From Strobilurus pachycystidiatus (Eukaryota; Basidiomycota; Agaricomycetes; Agaricales; Physalacriaceae), in contig JAHLMK010000001.1 in the NCBI GenBank assembly GCA_019915135.1, positions 1,860,001 to 1,924,000 of the forward strand: DNA of 64,000 nucleotides, in the 5' to 3' direction. The translations under genes and the position numbers were made by a program. This document shows, in pieces, positions 1 to 11,370 of this stretch. Each line of letters begins with the position of its first letter. The first letter of the stretch is position 1. The notes under the pieces were generated by a model. That model saw nothing but the letters and a program-made list of their open reading frames with translations, ran no database searches and was not told the origin of the DNA.

Positions 1-821
1 CTGTCACCAAGGTGAGGGCCATGACTGAGGTCTTGAAGGGTACACTGTATTGACGTCAACCTGGAAGATCCATCGCAGCGACGGCTACGTTCTTCACAAC
101 AGGAATCATTACGGCGCATATGTTCCATTCCAATAACCCCCTGTTCTCATCGTCACCTTTCGATCTGGAATGGACAGCCGGTTTCGGAACCTCAGCAAAG
201 ATTCTTCTTGCCTTGCAGCTCGGACCTCTTCTACTATCTGCTTTTCAATACGTGGTCATTAGCCTTTCTTCCGCCTATAGTACTACATTGCTCACGAAAA
301 GATATTTCCGCAGACTTCCCCGAAGCCTGATACGGAGTTGGAACCTTCCAGCTTCTCGCGATGGCTCGCAATATTCAACTCCTCCCTCAACTTCGCTCTC
401 GCTCTCTCGCTCTCCAATTTGATTGACAACAGGAAGGTGATATCATTCCTGCAGCTTCCAAGCGCCAACATCGACCCGTCACTCGCGTTCCTCGCACTTG
501 GCGCCCTTCCGGTCGCACTGGTCCTCAACGCGTTCTTTCGTCGCGAGAAAGACATCCCAGTCCTCGGTGGTCCTTGGCGCATACCCAAAGGTGGTCCAAT
601 CGATCTAAAGCTGCTGAGCGGCGCGGCGCTCTTTGGAATTGGATGGGGATCGTCAGGAATTTGTCGTACGCGCTTTTCCCAACTACGTGGACGTGTATCC
701 TAACAGAAGCTCAGCTGGTCCAGGCCTTGTCAATTTGGGGAGGAGTCTGATAATGGGAACAAATGCCTTGCCATACGCCACATGGCTAGCTGCGACTGTT
801 GTTGGGGGCCTGTTTTCGTAA
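1..821 (+). CDS. YeeE/YedE-family membrane protein, 5'-truncated by window edge
   Basis: Exons 1-11, 68-251, 314-665 and 715-821 join in frame to 217 codons; the N-terminal half lies off the left edge. The reading runs LSPRSIAATATFF, then several hydrophobic spans, then the family signature GIGWGSSGIC-PGPGLVNLGRS. That signature is rebuilt only after removing the 49-nt intron 666-714 (branch TCCTAAC, acceptor CTCAG). In this family (Sulf_transp/DUF6691) the GWG and Cys-Pro-Gly motifs line a channel for thiosulfate-type sulfur compounds; in fungi two modules are fused in one protein, and this is the second module. It is expected in a cell membrane. The family is confident; the substrate is inferred. 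It converges with the next gene, whose stop is 113 bp away on the other strand. Confidence 0.82.
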
Positions 822-934
822 CCATTCAAGAACGTTACGCACCATATTATATACATCTAAAGAAAGGTAGAGTAGTCAATAATCCCATCATCATCATATT
901 GTTTGACTAAACACCTTCGACACCTTCGATACCA

Positions 935-1934
935 TCATGCCCATACGAATGTTGTCCCGCTGATGTCCTTTTTCTCTGTCCAGGACCAAGTATTGATGTG
1001 TTCATCTGTTGTGTTAACAAGACGCAAGGTCCCTCGCCGCTCGTCATTGACCTCGTTTGCTGTTCTCGTAAACAGCTATTCCTAAGGAAAACCGAGGTTG
1101 TTCGACTTACTGTGATCAAAGATTCCAACCATATGGAAGAAGTTTTGAGCTAAACGGATAACAGACTCGGTCCTTGCACCATCGCCACCATCCCTGTCCC
1201 CGTCTACCCACCGATGGGAAGGAAACTTGATTACTGGTAGCTTCAGGCGATGAATCTGAGAGTCAAACAGAGCTATTGGAACAGCCATATTTGATGTTGA
1301 GAGATACGAAGCCAAGGACATAGCCTGAGTTATCAGTGAGAGGTACGATGAGAGTGTCCATTGATGCCTATTCATATTGAGAAAAGAAAGACAAGGAAAG
1401 AAAGTAACCTACGCTGATGGATTGGCTTCGAGATCCGGTAGAAAGTACGCAGAAAGTTCGTGTAGAATGATCAGACTTGGAGGCGCATCCAATGTCGTCT
1501 TCTCGTCGAGCTGTCGATCCTTTGGCGAATCGCTTGGAGCCTCCAGAGAAGAGAGCAAGAAGAGAAAATGAGCAGGCGTCGGTGGATACCTAGTAAGAAG
1601 CATTAGATTATGATATGCTTTCAACCAGCAAAGACAGGACTCGCAGCATTTTGACACGTGAAGATACGCTTGATGTCTTTCCGGTACTATTGAGCGAGGT
1701 ATCATTGTAGGCCATGAGAGCTTCAACGATCGTTTGGCGCGAGGGGGATATGAAAAGCGCGTCAGAACCAGATTGACAGGTATGGGAGAGGGCAAGATGC
1801 ACTGGAGCAGACGGTGGATATGATCCTTGTATGAGAAGTGAAGAAAAGGTTGGCAATAATGCCTGATTCCCAGGGAACAGAGACGCCATCTCGAAGTCAG
1901 AAATTCTGCGTAGTTTGTGCGTGGTTGAGGTCAC
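935..1934 (-). CDS. Probable SWSAP1-like RecA-fold protein (Shu-type recombination factor)
   Basis: Exons 1934-1636, 1589-1413, 1367-1111 and 1059-935 give 285 codons. The pattern matches the degenerate RecA-fold proteins of the Shu/SWS1-SWSAP1 group: a hydrophobic strand plus helix near residues 40-70, a YPPTPAHFLFLLSSL segment, a Walker B-like PSLIILHELSAYF, then an LSSYLSLITQAM helix and a C-terminal WSW. No intact Walker A (GxxxxGKT) is visible. Such proteins help Rad51 filament assembly. The first intron has a weak donor (GTCTTT, 1590-1635), so that junction is the least certain; the other introns have good signals. The start is the first ATG of the open frame; a second in-frame ATG lies about 15 codons in. 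The gene itself is likely; the family assignment rests on pattern recognition only. Confidence 0.5.
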
Positions 1935-2609
1935 GGTACAAGGCCCACCGTGAGAATAAATTCAATAAAGCAACTCGTAAACAACCACCTCCCGCAAACC
2001 TCCCGGGTTCATTTGACGCGCTCTTCGGCTTCGTTTCTGCATTTCTTTAGGAATACGGACCATTTGAGGAAGGTCTGACCCAAAGGTTTTCCAGTCTCAG
2101 TAAGTTATTGAGATCCAATACCGGGAAGTCACCACTCGCGCACCGCCGGTTGTGTCCTTTTTCTTGGCACGCACACACAGATGGGGCCCGGTTTCTTGCT
2201 GAAGGCACGCGACGCAGAGGCCTATGAATGGCGCCGGCAGCATATTGCCTAGTCCGAATTCGCGTCCGAGTCGCGTCCGCCCGGCGCTATATTCTCAGAA
2301 CCTTGAATGAATTGGGACTTACTCATCCTTTGACGTGGACGACGTGCCGAGTGCACTCGTCATCATCTTGCTTGGCTTCGGCAGCGGGAATTGAAAGGCC
2401 ACCTGGTATACTGCTGAGTAAAGGGCAAGGAAAACCGGTAAACGTATCCCATCGAAGGGCAGCGCGCTTAGCTATATCGCGTTTCGATCGCAAGATAGAG
2501 TGGGAACGCAGTAGTGAAAGCGGGCTTTTCGGCGAGTCAGGCTGCCGACCTCTTTCGTCCTTCTTTCGTTCGCTTCCATTCACTGATCATGACAGCAAGC
2601 CTCTCACAC
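1935..2609. other. Intergenic region with no supported gene
   Basis: Overlapping open frames exist on both strands (for example 2228-2614 and 2323-2583), but none has recognisable domains or coherent splice sites. From about 2340 onward the sequence resembles 11394 onward (shared GTGCACTCGTCAT), marking the upstream edge of the duplicated block. Confidence 0.5.
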
Positions 2610-2617
2610 TATAAAAG
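2610..2617 (+). promoter_or_regulatory. TATA box of left aldo-keto reductase
   Basis: TATAAAAG lies about 45 bp before the ATG. The same element, TATATAAAAGG, precedes the paralogue at 11793. Confidence 0.6.
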
Positions 2618-2662
2618 GATCTGCGAGATGATCAGGATTGCAACTCGTATCAAACCATCATC

Positions 2663-3994
2663 ATGTCCCTCTTTGCACCTGCTCCAGAGCCTGCCTCCAA
2701 GCTTGGCGTCTATCGCGTCCTGTCCTCGCGTGCGGGCGTGCGCGTCTCGCCTCTCCAGCTCGGCGCCATGAGCATCGGCGACAAGTGGAATTCCTTCATG
2801 GGCTCGATGGACAAGCAGGCCAGCTTCAAGCTCTTGGACGCGTACTTTGATCTGGGCGGTAACTTCATCGATACAGCCAATAACTAGTCGGTCCCGTCTG
2901 TTCTCTCGCATACCGCGCCCTCATGTGTACCACAGTCAGGACGAGTCGTCTGAGCAGTTCATTGGCGAGTGGGTGGAGCAGCGCGGCATTCGTGATCAAC
3001 TCGTAATCGCGACAAAGGTAAGGTTGTTCTGTCTAGCCTGCGTGCATATCTGACAATCGTCCATTAGTTCAGTACCAATTTTAAGCGTGGTGATGGCACC
3101 GTTGCTCAGAAAGTCAACTTCGTCGGCAACAACAGCAAATCCATGCATGTCAGCGTTGACGCTTCGCTCAAGAAGCTTCGTACATCATACATCGACATCC
3201 TTTACGTGCACTGGTGGGACTACGAGACCTCGGTAGAGGAAGTCATGGACGGCCTTCACAACCTCGTTGTATCGGGGAAAGTCCTCTACCTCGGGATTTC
3301 AGATACACCTGCTTGGGTCGTTTCCCAGGCAAACCAATACGCCAAAGATCACGGCAAGACACCGTTCGTCATTTATCAAGGGAAATGGAGCGTCCTGGAT
3401 CGTTCATTCGAGCGGGACATCATCCCCATGGCGCGGGCCCAGGGTTTGGCGTTGGCGCCTTGGAGTGTCTTGGGTGGTGGGAAACTGCGATCTGATGCCG
3501 AGGAAGAGCAGAGGAGGCAGAGCGGGGAGGGAGGAAGGACGATGATGGGGTCATGGGAGCGCACGCCAGAAGAGGTGGAGATGTCTAGGGCCTTAGAAAA
3601 GGTAGCCGCTGAAGTGGGCGCAAAGAGCATCACCTCCGGTATGTCTTTCATTATTGAATTGTTCTATACTGACCGCAGTCTTAGTGGCTATTGCGTATGT
3701 CATGCAGAAGACCACAAACGTCTTCCCGATTATCGGTGGGCGCAAGGTCGAGCATCTCAAGAACAATCTTGAGGCCTTGGATATCAGCCTCTCGGCCGAG
3801 CAGATCAAGTATATTGAGAGCGTCAGCGCCTTCAACCCTGGTTTCCCTTCTGACATGATTGTACGTCCCAGTGTGGCGCATAGCTCGACTCGTTGCTCAT
3901 TCCTTCTTAGGGCGATGGTACATCCTACAGCTTTTTCTTGTCCGCTACTGCCAAGTTGGCGAAGCAACCTCTTCCAAGCCCGATCAAATCGTGA
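2663..3994 (+). CDS. Aldo-keto reductase (aryl-alcohol dehydrogenase type), left paralogue
   Basis: Exons 2663-2886, 2936-3017, 3068-3638, 3685-3860 and 3911-3994 give 378 aa. This is an NADPH-dependent (beta/alpha)8 reductase of the AKR9 type (aryl-alcohol dehydrogenase or norsolorinate reductase-like). Seen: [22 protein letters not shown] with the catalytic Asp and Tyr, [12 protein letters not shown] with the catalytic-face His, and [14 protein letters not shown], which binds the cofactor phosphate. An apparent TAG after ANN is not a stop: the first intron begins inside it (TA|GTCGGT) and restores Tyr. All introns match those of the right paralogue. The physiological substrate is unknown; such enzymes reduce aromatic aldehydes in wood-decay and secondary metabolism. 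The gene appears intact. Confidence 0.93.
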
Positions 3995-4186
3995 ATCAAA
4001 GCGGACGGGAACTTGAATGATGTAAACAGTGTGAAGAAGCCTTGAAAAGTGTAAAACTCCCAAAATGATTTGCTCACATGTATGGCATGGAGAATCCTTC
4101 CTGGCCTTTGGCCGGGCCCCATATTTCTCAAACGCGCAAATTACCGTACGTCCAAGAACGCCATGCATGAATGTACATAGATACAA

Positions 4187-4620
4187 TTAACTTCCGTCCA
4201 AGCCACCTGCACTCCGCTAAGCCCTCTCCTTCATTCAAGATCGTGTCCATATATATCCGTGTCTCTGCTGCTGAAGCCACACTTTGCATGCTCAGCGCTC
4301 AGCAGTCTTGTGAGCTGGCGGATGGCCTTCAAGTTCAACCTTTGGAAACATTGTATGAGGGTTTACGGCAAAATTGATGGTGTGTCTCGCGACTGAGTAA
4401 GTGAAGTGGATGGAGCCGTGAGCGTTCGCTCACTCTTCGACACCGGTTTGTTGGAACCTGGAAAATAATTTGCCTCCAAGCCTTTGTCTGCGTGAGATTA
4501 TGAAGAGAAGGTATACAGTACCTGGGCTCATATGGCTCTAGCACATACCCAACTGTCTGTTGTCGACACGAACGCCCATTCCCATCGTTGCAATGCGGAG
4601 CCTGCCAACGCGAGGCCCCC
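4187..4620 (-). pseudogene. Decayed short-chain dehydrogenase (remnant of the right-copy SDR)
   Basis: On the minus strand, segments match the intact dehydrogenase at 13467-14489, including the IPSLHNLTQT stretch, the SYNVSKG active-site motif and the region around the former intron. The copy has frameshifts and internal changes and lacks both the C-terminal end and the Rossmann-fold N-terminus. Beyond about 4620 the sequence changes to unrelated repeats. It follows the left reductase exactly as the intact gene follows the right one, so loss after duplication is the simplest reading. Confidence 0.8.
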
Positions 4621-4689
4621 GGACGCTCCCCCAAAGGTCTGTCACTAAAATTCGTCAAAACTGAACCTCAAATATCCAATTTTTTTCTG

Positions 4690-5430
4690 GGCTGCAGAAG
4701 GACCGATGATAATACCTATAAGAGGTTAGAATGGAATTTTCACCTTTGTGCAGAATTTGTCCGCATTTTTCTCGGCGGCTACGCCGCCAGATGTGTCCGC
4801 ATTTTGGGCTGACATGACCCTGTCAGACGTAAAATATCCTGATTTGGACATTTTTTGCCCGCCTGGAGCGTGACCACGTGCTCCCGCCCATTGTTCCCCC
4901 AAAATGGTATGCTCCAGCCTCACTCATCCCTGAGTGTTGTCTGCATTTTGGGCTGACCTTGAGATCTCCGGGTCCCATTTGTCCGCATTCTGGGCCAACA
5001 TTTCGGTCCAAAAGTCAAAAATTTGTCCGCATTTCTATTCTGAGCTCTTACAGGCATTATCATCGGTCCTGCTGCAGACGTCAAATGTTCAAAAAGCGAC
5101 AGTGATTCTGGTCACATTTCGTGACAGAGGCCAAAGGTGTGACACGCTTTTTCTTCTTGACACCTCTTGACACCTCTTCCTCTGATGAGAAGCTACACCA
5201 GACTACAGTATGTAAACTGCGACGCGTTGGTACGTATCTGTACATATTACTTGGGCTTCGCGGTCCATCATCGCATGCCGGTTACCCTTTGGGACTCCAA
5301 GCCAATCTCAAATGTTCAAAAATGCGACAGGGATTCACTCAAAAACCCTCAAATGTTCAAAAAACCGACAAGGAAACTTGATTTTTTGCCCCCTCAAATG
5401 TTCAAATCTGCGACACACCTCCAGGGGAGC
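4690..5430. repeat. Tract of short dispersed repeats (two motif families)
   Basis: Family A, TTGTCCGCATTTTGGGCTGA-like, occurs near 4758, 4796, 4938, 4979 and 5022 with variable tails. Family B, TCAAATGTTCAAAAATGCGA plus CA, occurs at 5081-5101, 5308-5329, 5349-5370 and 5394-5415. Read on the minus strand both families share a TGTC(C)GCATTTT core. No coding explanation holds across the tract. It lies between the decayed dehydrogenase and the LINE, so it may be the wreck of another element or a minisatellite-like tract. Confidence 0.6.
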
Positions 5431-5629
5431 GTCCGGGGGCCTCCAACGCGTCGAGTCTCCCATAATCAGACATATCATGATACAGTGACGAACAAGAAAG
5501 CACAACCCCTCAATTTGATTTCGCAGCCGGGCGACCAGGGATTTTGGTTGACTCATGCAACTGGTTGTGAACACAGCGGTACCGGAATATGTAGAACAAA
5601 ATCAACTCGAATGACAATTGAATCGATGT

Positions 5630-5644
5630 AGACAGATACCTATC
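5630..5644. repeat. LINE target-site duplication, left copy
   Basis: AGACAGATACCTATC; the same 14-15 bp follow the poly(A) tail at 11356-11370. Confidence 0.9.
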
Positions 5645-8600
5645 GGCGACGGGCGTCTGTCAGCCCGCCACCCGATGAAGAGAATGGATTGTACGTCGAC
5701 AGAGTCTCCGTACCACCGAGTGGACGAGACGCCGAAACTTCTCGGTCCGGTGAACTATCCACCAGGGAAACCTCTCCCAAGGCAGCCACGGCGCCTATAC
5801 AGCGAACCTTCCGCTACTCGGGAACCACCCCGACGGAGAACTCCTCCGCCCGCAAAATGAACGCGGAGGTGGAAACAAATACCCACGAGAATCGCACATC
5901 TCCAGAAAATACGATTGCTCAAACAGACTCTGATGAGTCACAAGACGAAGACGACAATCTAGACGAAGACCTCAACTGGAACTTTCTAGATGACTCGAGC
6001 AGCCCAGAGCCAAGCTCAGAAGACGAAGACAGTGACGAAAACTCAGGAGATACGAACTCAAGCTCAAGTAACTCAGCAGATCAGCCACATAACAGGTTTG
6101 GCAACGCACAGAGAGTCAGCGGTGCCAGAGTCAAAACGAGAATGAAGAGCACACGACACACTAAAGCGGCAATCCGAGTCGCAGCGCTAAACATTAAGGG
6201 CCATGGCGCGCACCACGGATCTAAAAGCAAATGGCTTCATGTCAATCAACTAATGCGAGACAAGCGTATCACATTACTAGTCGTCGGTGAGGCTCACATG
6301 AACGGCGAATGGCACGAGAGAATCGAGAATACCTTCGGCAGAAGGCTGAAGGTCCATTTCTCCGAGAACCCCGACAGCGAGCGCGCAAAAGGAGTCACCG
6401 TTGTTCTAAACAAAGACCTAGTCAACACAGACAATGTCAGTACATGGGAAGTGGTGAAAGGAGAAGCAATGCAGCTTCAACTGGACTGGCACCCCAACAC
6501 AAAACTGACCTGTCTTGCCATATACGCTCCCGCAAGCACAAGCAAAGCCAAGAAGGACTTCTGGAACAAAGTCAGGAGGTTCTACGAACGAAACAAAGAC
6601 GTACCTCGCCCAGATTTCATGGCAGGAGACCTGAACATGGTGGAGGAAGGCATTGATCGTCTCCCACACAAGAGCGATCCTCCCGGTGTTGTCCAAGCCT
6701 TTGACAAACTCAGAACAGATCTACACTTGGTAGACGGTTGGCGTAACACATTCCCAGACCAATCGGCGTTCACCTTTGGTCATAAGGAACGCAGAATGAA
6801 GGACCCGAACACAATCCCAGGACAGGCGCGCCTTGACAGAATATACGTCACGAGGAAGATACTCGACCTCTCTCGAGACTGGCGAATAGAGGACTCGGCC
6901 ATCGAGACCGACCACCTGATGGTGAGCGCGCAATTATCCTGCGAAGAGGCCCCAAAGACGGGAAAAGGAAGACGAACAATATCCGACCTGGTGATCAAAG
7001 ACTCGAAGTTCATAGAGTACGCGGAAGCGGAACTAAAACAAGCACTCACTGATTGTAAGAACAACAGAGCGAACCCCAGAGAGGGTAACAAAGTGCAAAA
7101 CATCTGGGAGACCTTCAAGAACAAGATCAGAACCAGAGCATGGTCCAGAGAGAAAGAAATCAAACCAAAACTTCTGAGACGCATCGAACGACTCGAAAGG
7201 CAGTACAAAGAGACCATGGGAGATGACTCGATCCCAGACGAGAAGAAGGTAACCGAGACGGGAGTCCTGCGAAAGGAAATCAGTGCAGCAACGAAGAAAC
7301 TGCATCTAAATAAACGCGATAACATCGCGTTTCAAGCCAAGGTGGTGGGAGAAACAATGAACAAAGCATGGACTCGCCTTGGGAGAAAAAAGAACCCGAG
7401 GGACCTGATCAGAGCTCTCAAAACAGGCGAGATAAACCCAAATAGCGGGGAACAGGTGTACGAAAAGAACTCGGCGGCGCAAGCCGAACTCGCGAAAGAG
7501 TACCACGACAAGCTGCAGGACAAAGATGAAGATCCAAATAAAACAGAAGAGGACCGCCAAGCGGAAATTGAACCAGCCTTGCGCAACGTAATACTTGTAG
7601 CGGATGAGGACGAGCAACGCATCCTAGGGGACAGCATCATTGAAGCTGAACTGATAGCTATCATCCAAGCAGTCAGCAATGGCAAAGCTGCTGGCATAGA
7701 TGGCATTCCCTATGAATTCTGGAAAGCCCTCCTTCGAAATGAAAAGGCTAAGAAAGCTGCAGCAGCAAAGAATGGAAGAGATCCTGACGACGTCCCGAGC
7801 ATCATCGAACTGATGGAGCTAGTATTCAACGACATTCTAGATGCAGGAGTTGCCCCGGGAACTGGGTTTACCAAAGGACTAATGTGCCCAATATACAAAA
7901 AGAACAATAAGACGGAGATTGCAAACTATCGACCAATCACTCTACTTAACAGTGACTATAAGATATTCACGAAGATCCTCACAGTCCGACTAGCCCAAGT
8001 GGCCCCCAACCTCATATCAAAATCCCAAGCAGGATTTGTACCGGGACGGAATATATTCGACCAAGTAAGACTAGCCAAAATCATTGCCGAGTACGCTGAA
8101 GTCACGGAGTCCAACGGACTCATAGTGGCGCTGGACCAGGAGAAGGCTTACGACCGGATTGCCCATGACTACTTGTGGAAGGTACTTGAGGAGGGCAAAC
8201 TCGGAGATAGATTCATAAGCACCGTAAAGTCACTGTACGCCGATGCAGAAACACAAGTGATGCTGAACGGACACATCAGCTCAGCGTTCAAGGTACGAAG
8301 GGGAGTACGACAAGGGGATCCTCTATCCTGCCTACTGTTCGACCTTGCAATAGAACCTCTATCAGTCGCTCTGAAGAAGTCTGATCTACGCGGTTTTAGC
8401 ATACCTAACCACCCAGAAATGGAACGCCTAATAGCAACACTATTTGCGGACGATACTACTGTGTATCTTGACGCAGCTGACGATTTCGAGTCTCTTCAAA
8501 CAATCCTCTCAGAATGGTGCAAGTCATCAAGAGCAAAATTCAACATTGCAAAAACCGAAGTAATCCCCATCGGCACAGAGACGTACAGAGATCTAGTCCT

Positions 8601-11356
8601 GACCACCCGCCAAACCAACGACGAATCCGCCCCGATCCCGGAGTACATCCGCATAGCTAGAGACGGTCAAGCAGTTCGCATCCTAGGGGGCTGGATTGGC
8701 AACAAGACAAAATGCAAAGCACCGTGGACACCTGTACTCGACAGCATCGAGGAGCGCCTGTCCTTCTGGGAAAATGCCCACCCGACACTAGAAGGTCGTC
8801 GACTCATCATACAAATGATCATTGGAGGAAAGACACAATACCTGACCAAAGTCCAAGGCATGCCGAAGGACACCGTTAAGAAACTCGAGAGGAGAATTAG
8901 GAACTTCCTATGGGCGGATAAGCAATCCGCCGTTAACATTCACATAATGCGAAAACCAAAAAAGGAGGGCGGAAAGAAGATACTCGACATCATTGCCAGA
9001 AACGAGGCAATCACCGTCACGTGGCTACAATCCTACTTGAACTTCGGAGAGGATCGAGCAACATGGGCATATTTTGCGGACGCAATCATAGCCCATCACG
9101 CACCAGACACGCCCGCAAAAAGTGAGGAATACACCCACCTTAACGTGTTCCTTCAATCCTTTAAGACAAAGACCTCATTGATGTCCGACGACCTTTGAGA
9201 AATGCTGAAGACAGGACAGGAATACGGTGTCCGCCTGGAAGGAAGAGCATTCTCCAGACCAGTGATGAGGCAGATGCCAATTTGGCTCCACAGGGAGATG
9301 GACAAGGACCTAGGCAGAGTAATCATCACCCAAAAAGAGAGCAAATGTCTTCGAGACAAACACGGCATCGTAACAGTAGGCCATACGGAGGACCTCGCCC
9401 GAATTGTGGGCCGAAGACCACACACCAATAGCAAATACTGCAACTGCGACCACTGCCGCCAAGCAAGGCACTTACACCAATGTGAAAACCCAAACAGATG
9501 CTTCAAGAGAGCAAGAACATTACTAGAGAAATTACCTCCAAAGTGGAACCCACTAGCAAAGCAGCCAGAAGACTACGAAAAGGCCCCCGATGCTCCTGAA
9601 CCAGGAGAGGACCCCAATGACCCGGAACGTACCATCGCCTTCGACGGCAGAGTAACAGAGAAAGGAGACATTAAAGACGCCTTCCGAATATTTGATCATG
9701 GCCTAAAGTGCAAACTAACACGTCAGGAGCCAGAACAATGGATCGGGTCTGAAAACGGCCATGACGAAGTCTTACCAGAGAAGGAAGATGTATACACTGA
9801 TGGCGGATGCGTTAATAACGGCGACGACAACGCCCGAGCCGGAGTAGGGGTTTGGTTTGCGCACGATGACGACCGCAACGAATCAATAAGGCTGCCCACG
9901 AACCTAACACAGTCTAATCAAGTGGCTGAAACGTATGGTGGCATGAGAGCCGCGGAAACAGGAACATCAAACATCCCACTAAGAATCATCAGCGACTCTA
10001 AGACAGTAATCGAAGGCATGACCAAACACTTACAGAAGTGGGAGGACCAAGGCTATATAGGACGACCCGACGCAGAAGTCACCAAAGCCCTCGCTGCACG
10101 CCTAAGAGAGCGAGAGTCAGCCACATCCTTCAAGTGGGTCAAAGGCCACTCTGGTAATGAAGGTAACGAGGAGGCTGACAAGCTGGCATCAGCGGGAATA
10201 CTAAAGGACACAGAGGACAGGCTCGACCTGAACATCCCAGCCGTCCTGAACCTCCGAGGAGCGAGACTCTCAAAACTAACACAGGCGCTTGCCTACAAAG
10301 CAATCAAAACTGCAAGAGGGAAGAAAACAAAAAGTAAAGCGTACGAGAGACAGATAAACAGACGCTGGACGATAATGATGACAGCCCGCGCCAGACACGC
10401 AGCTGTTAACATCAGCGAACGCCTCCCGTCGGATGCGAACCTCTGGAAGGGAACAGGGCACAAGGACTTCTCCCCAAAAGTCAGAAATTTCATGTGGATG
10501 GCAATGCATGATGCCTACAAGGTGGGAAGCTGGTGGGAAGGAAAGAGCTCAGTAGAACACCGTGCCGAATGCGAGCACTGCAAAACAACGGAGTCGCTAG
10601 AGCACATCCTCCTTGAATGCAAAGCGCCCGGACAGAAGGAGGTCTGGAAACATGTTAGAGGCATCTGGAAAGGAAAGAAAGACGTACCTTTCCCAGCGCT
10701 AACCATAGGCACTATTCTCGCATCGTCCCTAGCAAGTCTGAAGGACACAGACGGAAACAAAAAGGACGGGGCATCCAGACTTTTCAGGATCCTCGTCTCG
10801 GAAGCCGCATACTTAATCTGGAAACTCCGGAACGAGCGAGTAATCCAACGTGAAGGTACGAACGAGCCAGCGTCAAAATCGGAGATCAAGAATAGATTCC
10901 GAAGCACGATCAATGAACGAATTCACACGGATCAGAAACTGGCAACTCGGTGCACTGGTAAGAGAAAGGTGTCCGAAAGCGCTGTCTACGAGACCTGGGG
11001 CGGCGTCCTCGAAAATGAGAGAAATCTCCCTGACGAATGGATCAGGGAGTCCGGGGTTTTAGTGGGTATGGCATCGTGAGGGAGGGTTCTTTTTTTTCTT
11101 CTTGTTTCTGTTCTTCTTATGCTTATGTTCTATGCTTTATGTCTTTCTTCTTCTTGGGTTGCTGGTTGTCACGATGCCGAGTCCCACACTGGAGTGCGTA
11201 ATGCATTTCCTCGGGGTGCTCAAAAACAGGACGGGTTGTGAATCCCGTCGCCTTACACGATCTCGACGAGCCGACAGAGTCGACAGTACATACAGTCCAT
11301 AGTATGTATTGGCTGCTACGTTAGAGATATAATGAAACGTGTCCACCAAAAAAAAA
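5645..11356 (+). mobile_element. Tad-like non-LTR retrotransposon (LINE) with TSD and poly(A) tail
   Basis: A 5.7-kb element is bounded by 14-15 bp direct repeats (5630-5644 and 11356-11370) and ends in a run of nine A (11348-11356). The coding order is APE-type endonuclease (about 6170-6935), reverse transcriptase (about 7600-8520), a CCHC-like Cys/His stretch (about 9438-9500), RNase H (about 9786-10200) and a terminal zf-RVT Cys/His motif (about 10570-10620). That order, with RNase H after the RT, is typical of the fungal Tad/I group. No separate gag-like ORF1 is seen, and the frame is open right up to the 5' boundary, so the copy is probably 5'-truncated. The target-site duplication is still perfect, indicating recent insertion. 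Confidence 0.93.
5689..11079 (+). pseudogene. LINE polyprotein (endonuclease-RT-RNase H) interrupted by one in-frame TGA
   Basis: One frame of about 1,795 codons is broken only by TGA at 9196-9198, between an 1169-codon and a 625-codon part in the same phase. The first in-frame ATG is at 5857, and the frame is also open upstream of it. Catalytic residues look intact. In the endonuclease these are LNIKG, GEAH, AGDLNM, LDRIYV and ETDHLM; in the RT, LDQEKAYDRI and LFADD; in RNase H, YTDGG, QVAE, IISDS and NEEADKLA. A C-to-T change in a CGA codon would give this stop, so it may be a single deamination or RIP-like event. An acidic Ser/Asp/Glu-rich leader precedes the endonuclease. As it stands the RNase H part would not be made without read-through. 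Confidence 0.9.
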
Positions 11357-11370
11357 GACAGATACCTATC
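11356..11370. repeat. LINE target-site duplication, right copy
   Basis: AGACAGATACCTATC directly after the poly(A) run. The first A is ambiguous because it is also the end of the tail. Confidence 0.9.

Larger units (their letters stand above)
2340..4620. repeat. Left copy of a duplicated AKR-SDR segment
   Basis: This block parallels roughly 11394-13990. Both contain the same upstream motif and TATA element, a five-exon aldo-keto reductase with identical exon lengths, and a following dehydrogenase on the opposite strand. Here the dehydrogenase is decayed; in the right copy it is intact. The boundaries were judged by eye and are approximate. Confidence 0.8.

Noticed and set aside
2885..2887. 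Apparent TAG stop after the N-terminal exon of the aldo-keto reductase (also at 12066-12068)
   Set aside because: The intron starts inside it (TA|GT) and splicing restores the conserved Tyr; it is not a nonsense mutation.
3593..4186. 197-codon minus-strand frame across the 3' part of the left reductase
   Set aside because: Antisense shadow of a real gene, with no coherent domain.
5645..5860. A separate gag-like ORF1 at the LINE 5' end
   Set aside because: Only a continuous open frame leading into the endonuclease is present; there are no zinc knuckles and no second ORF.
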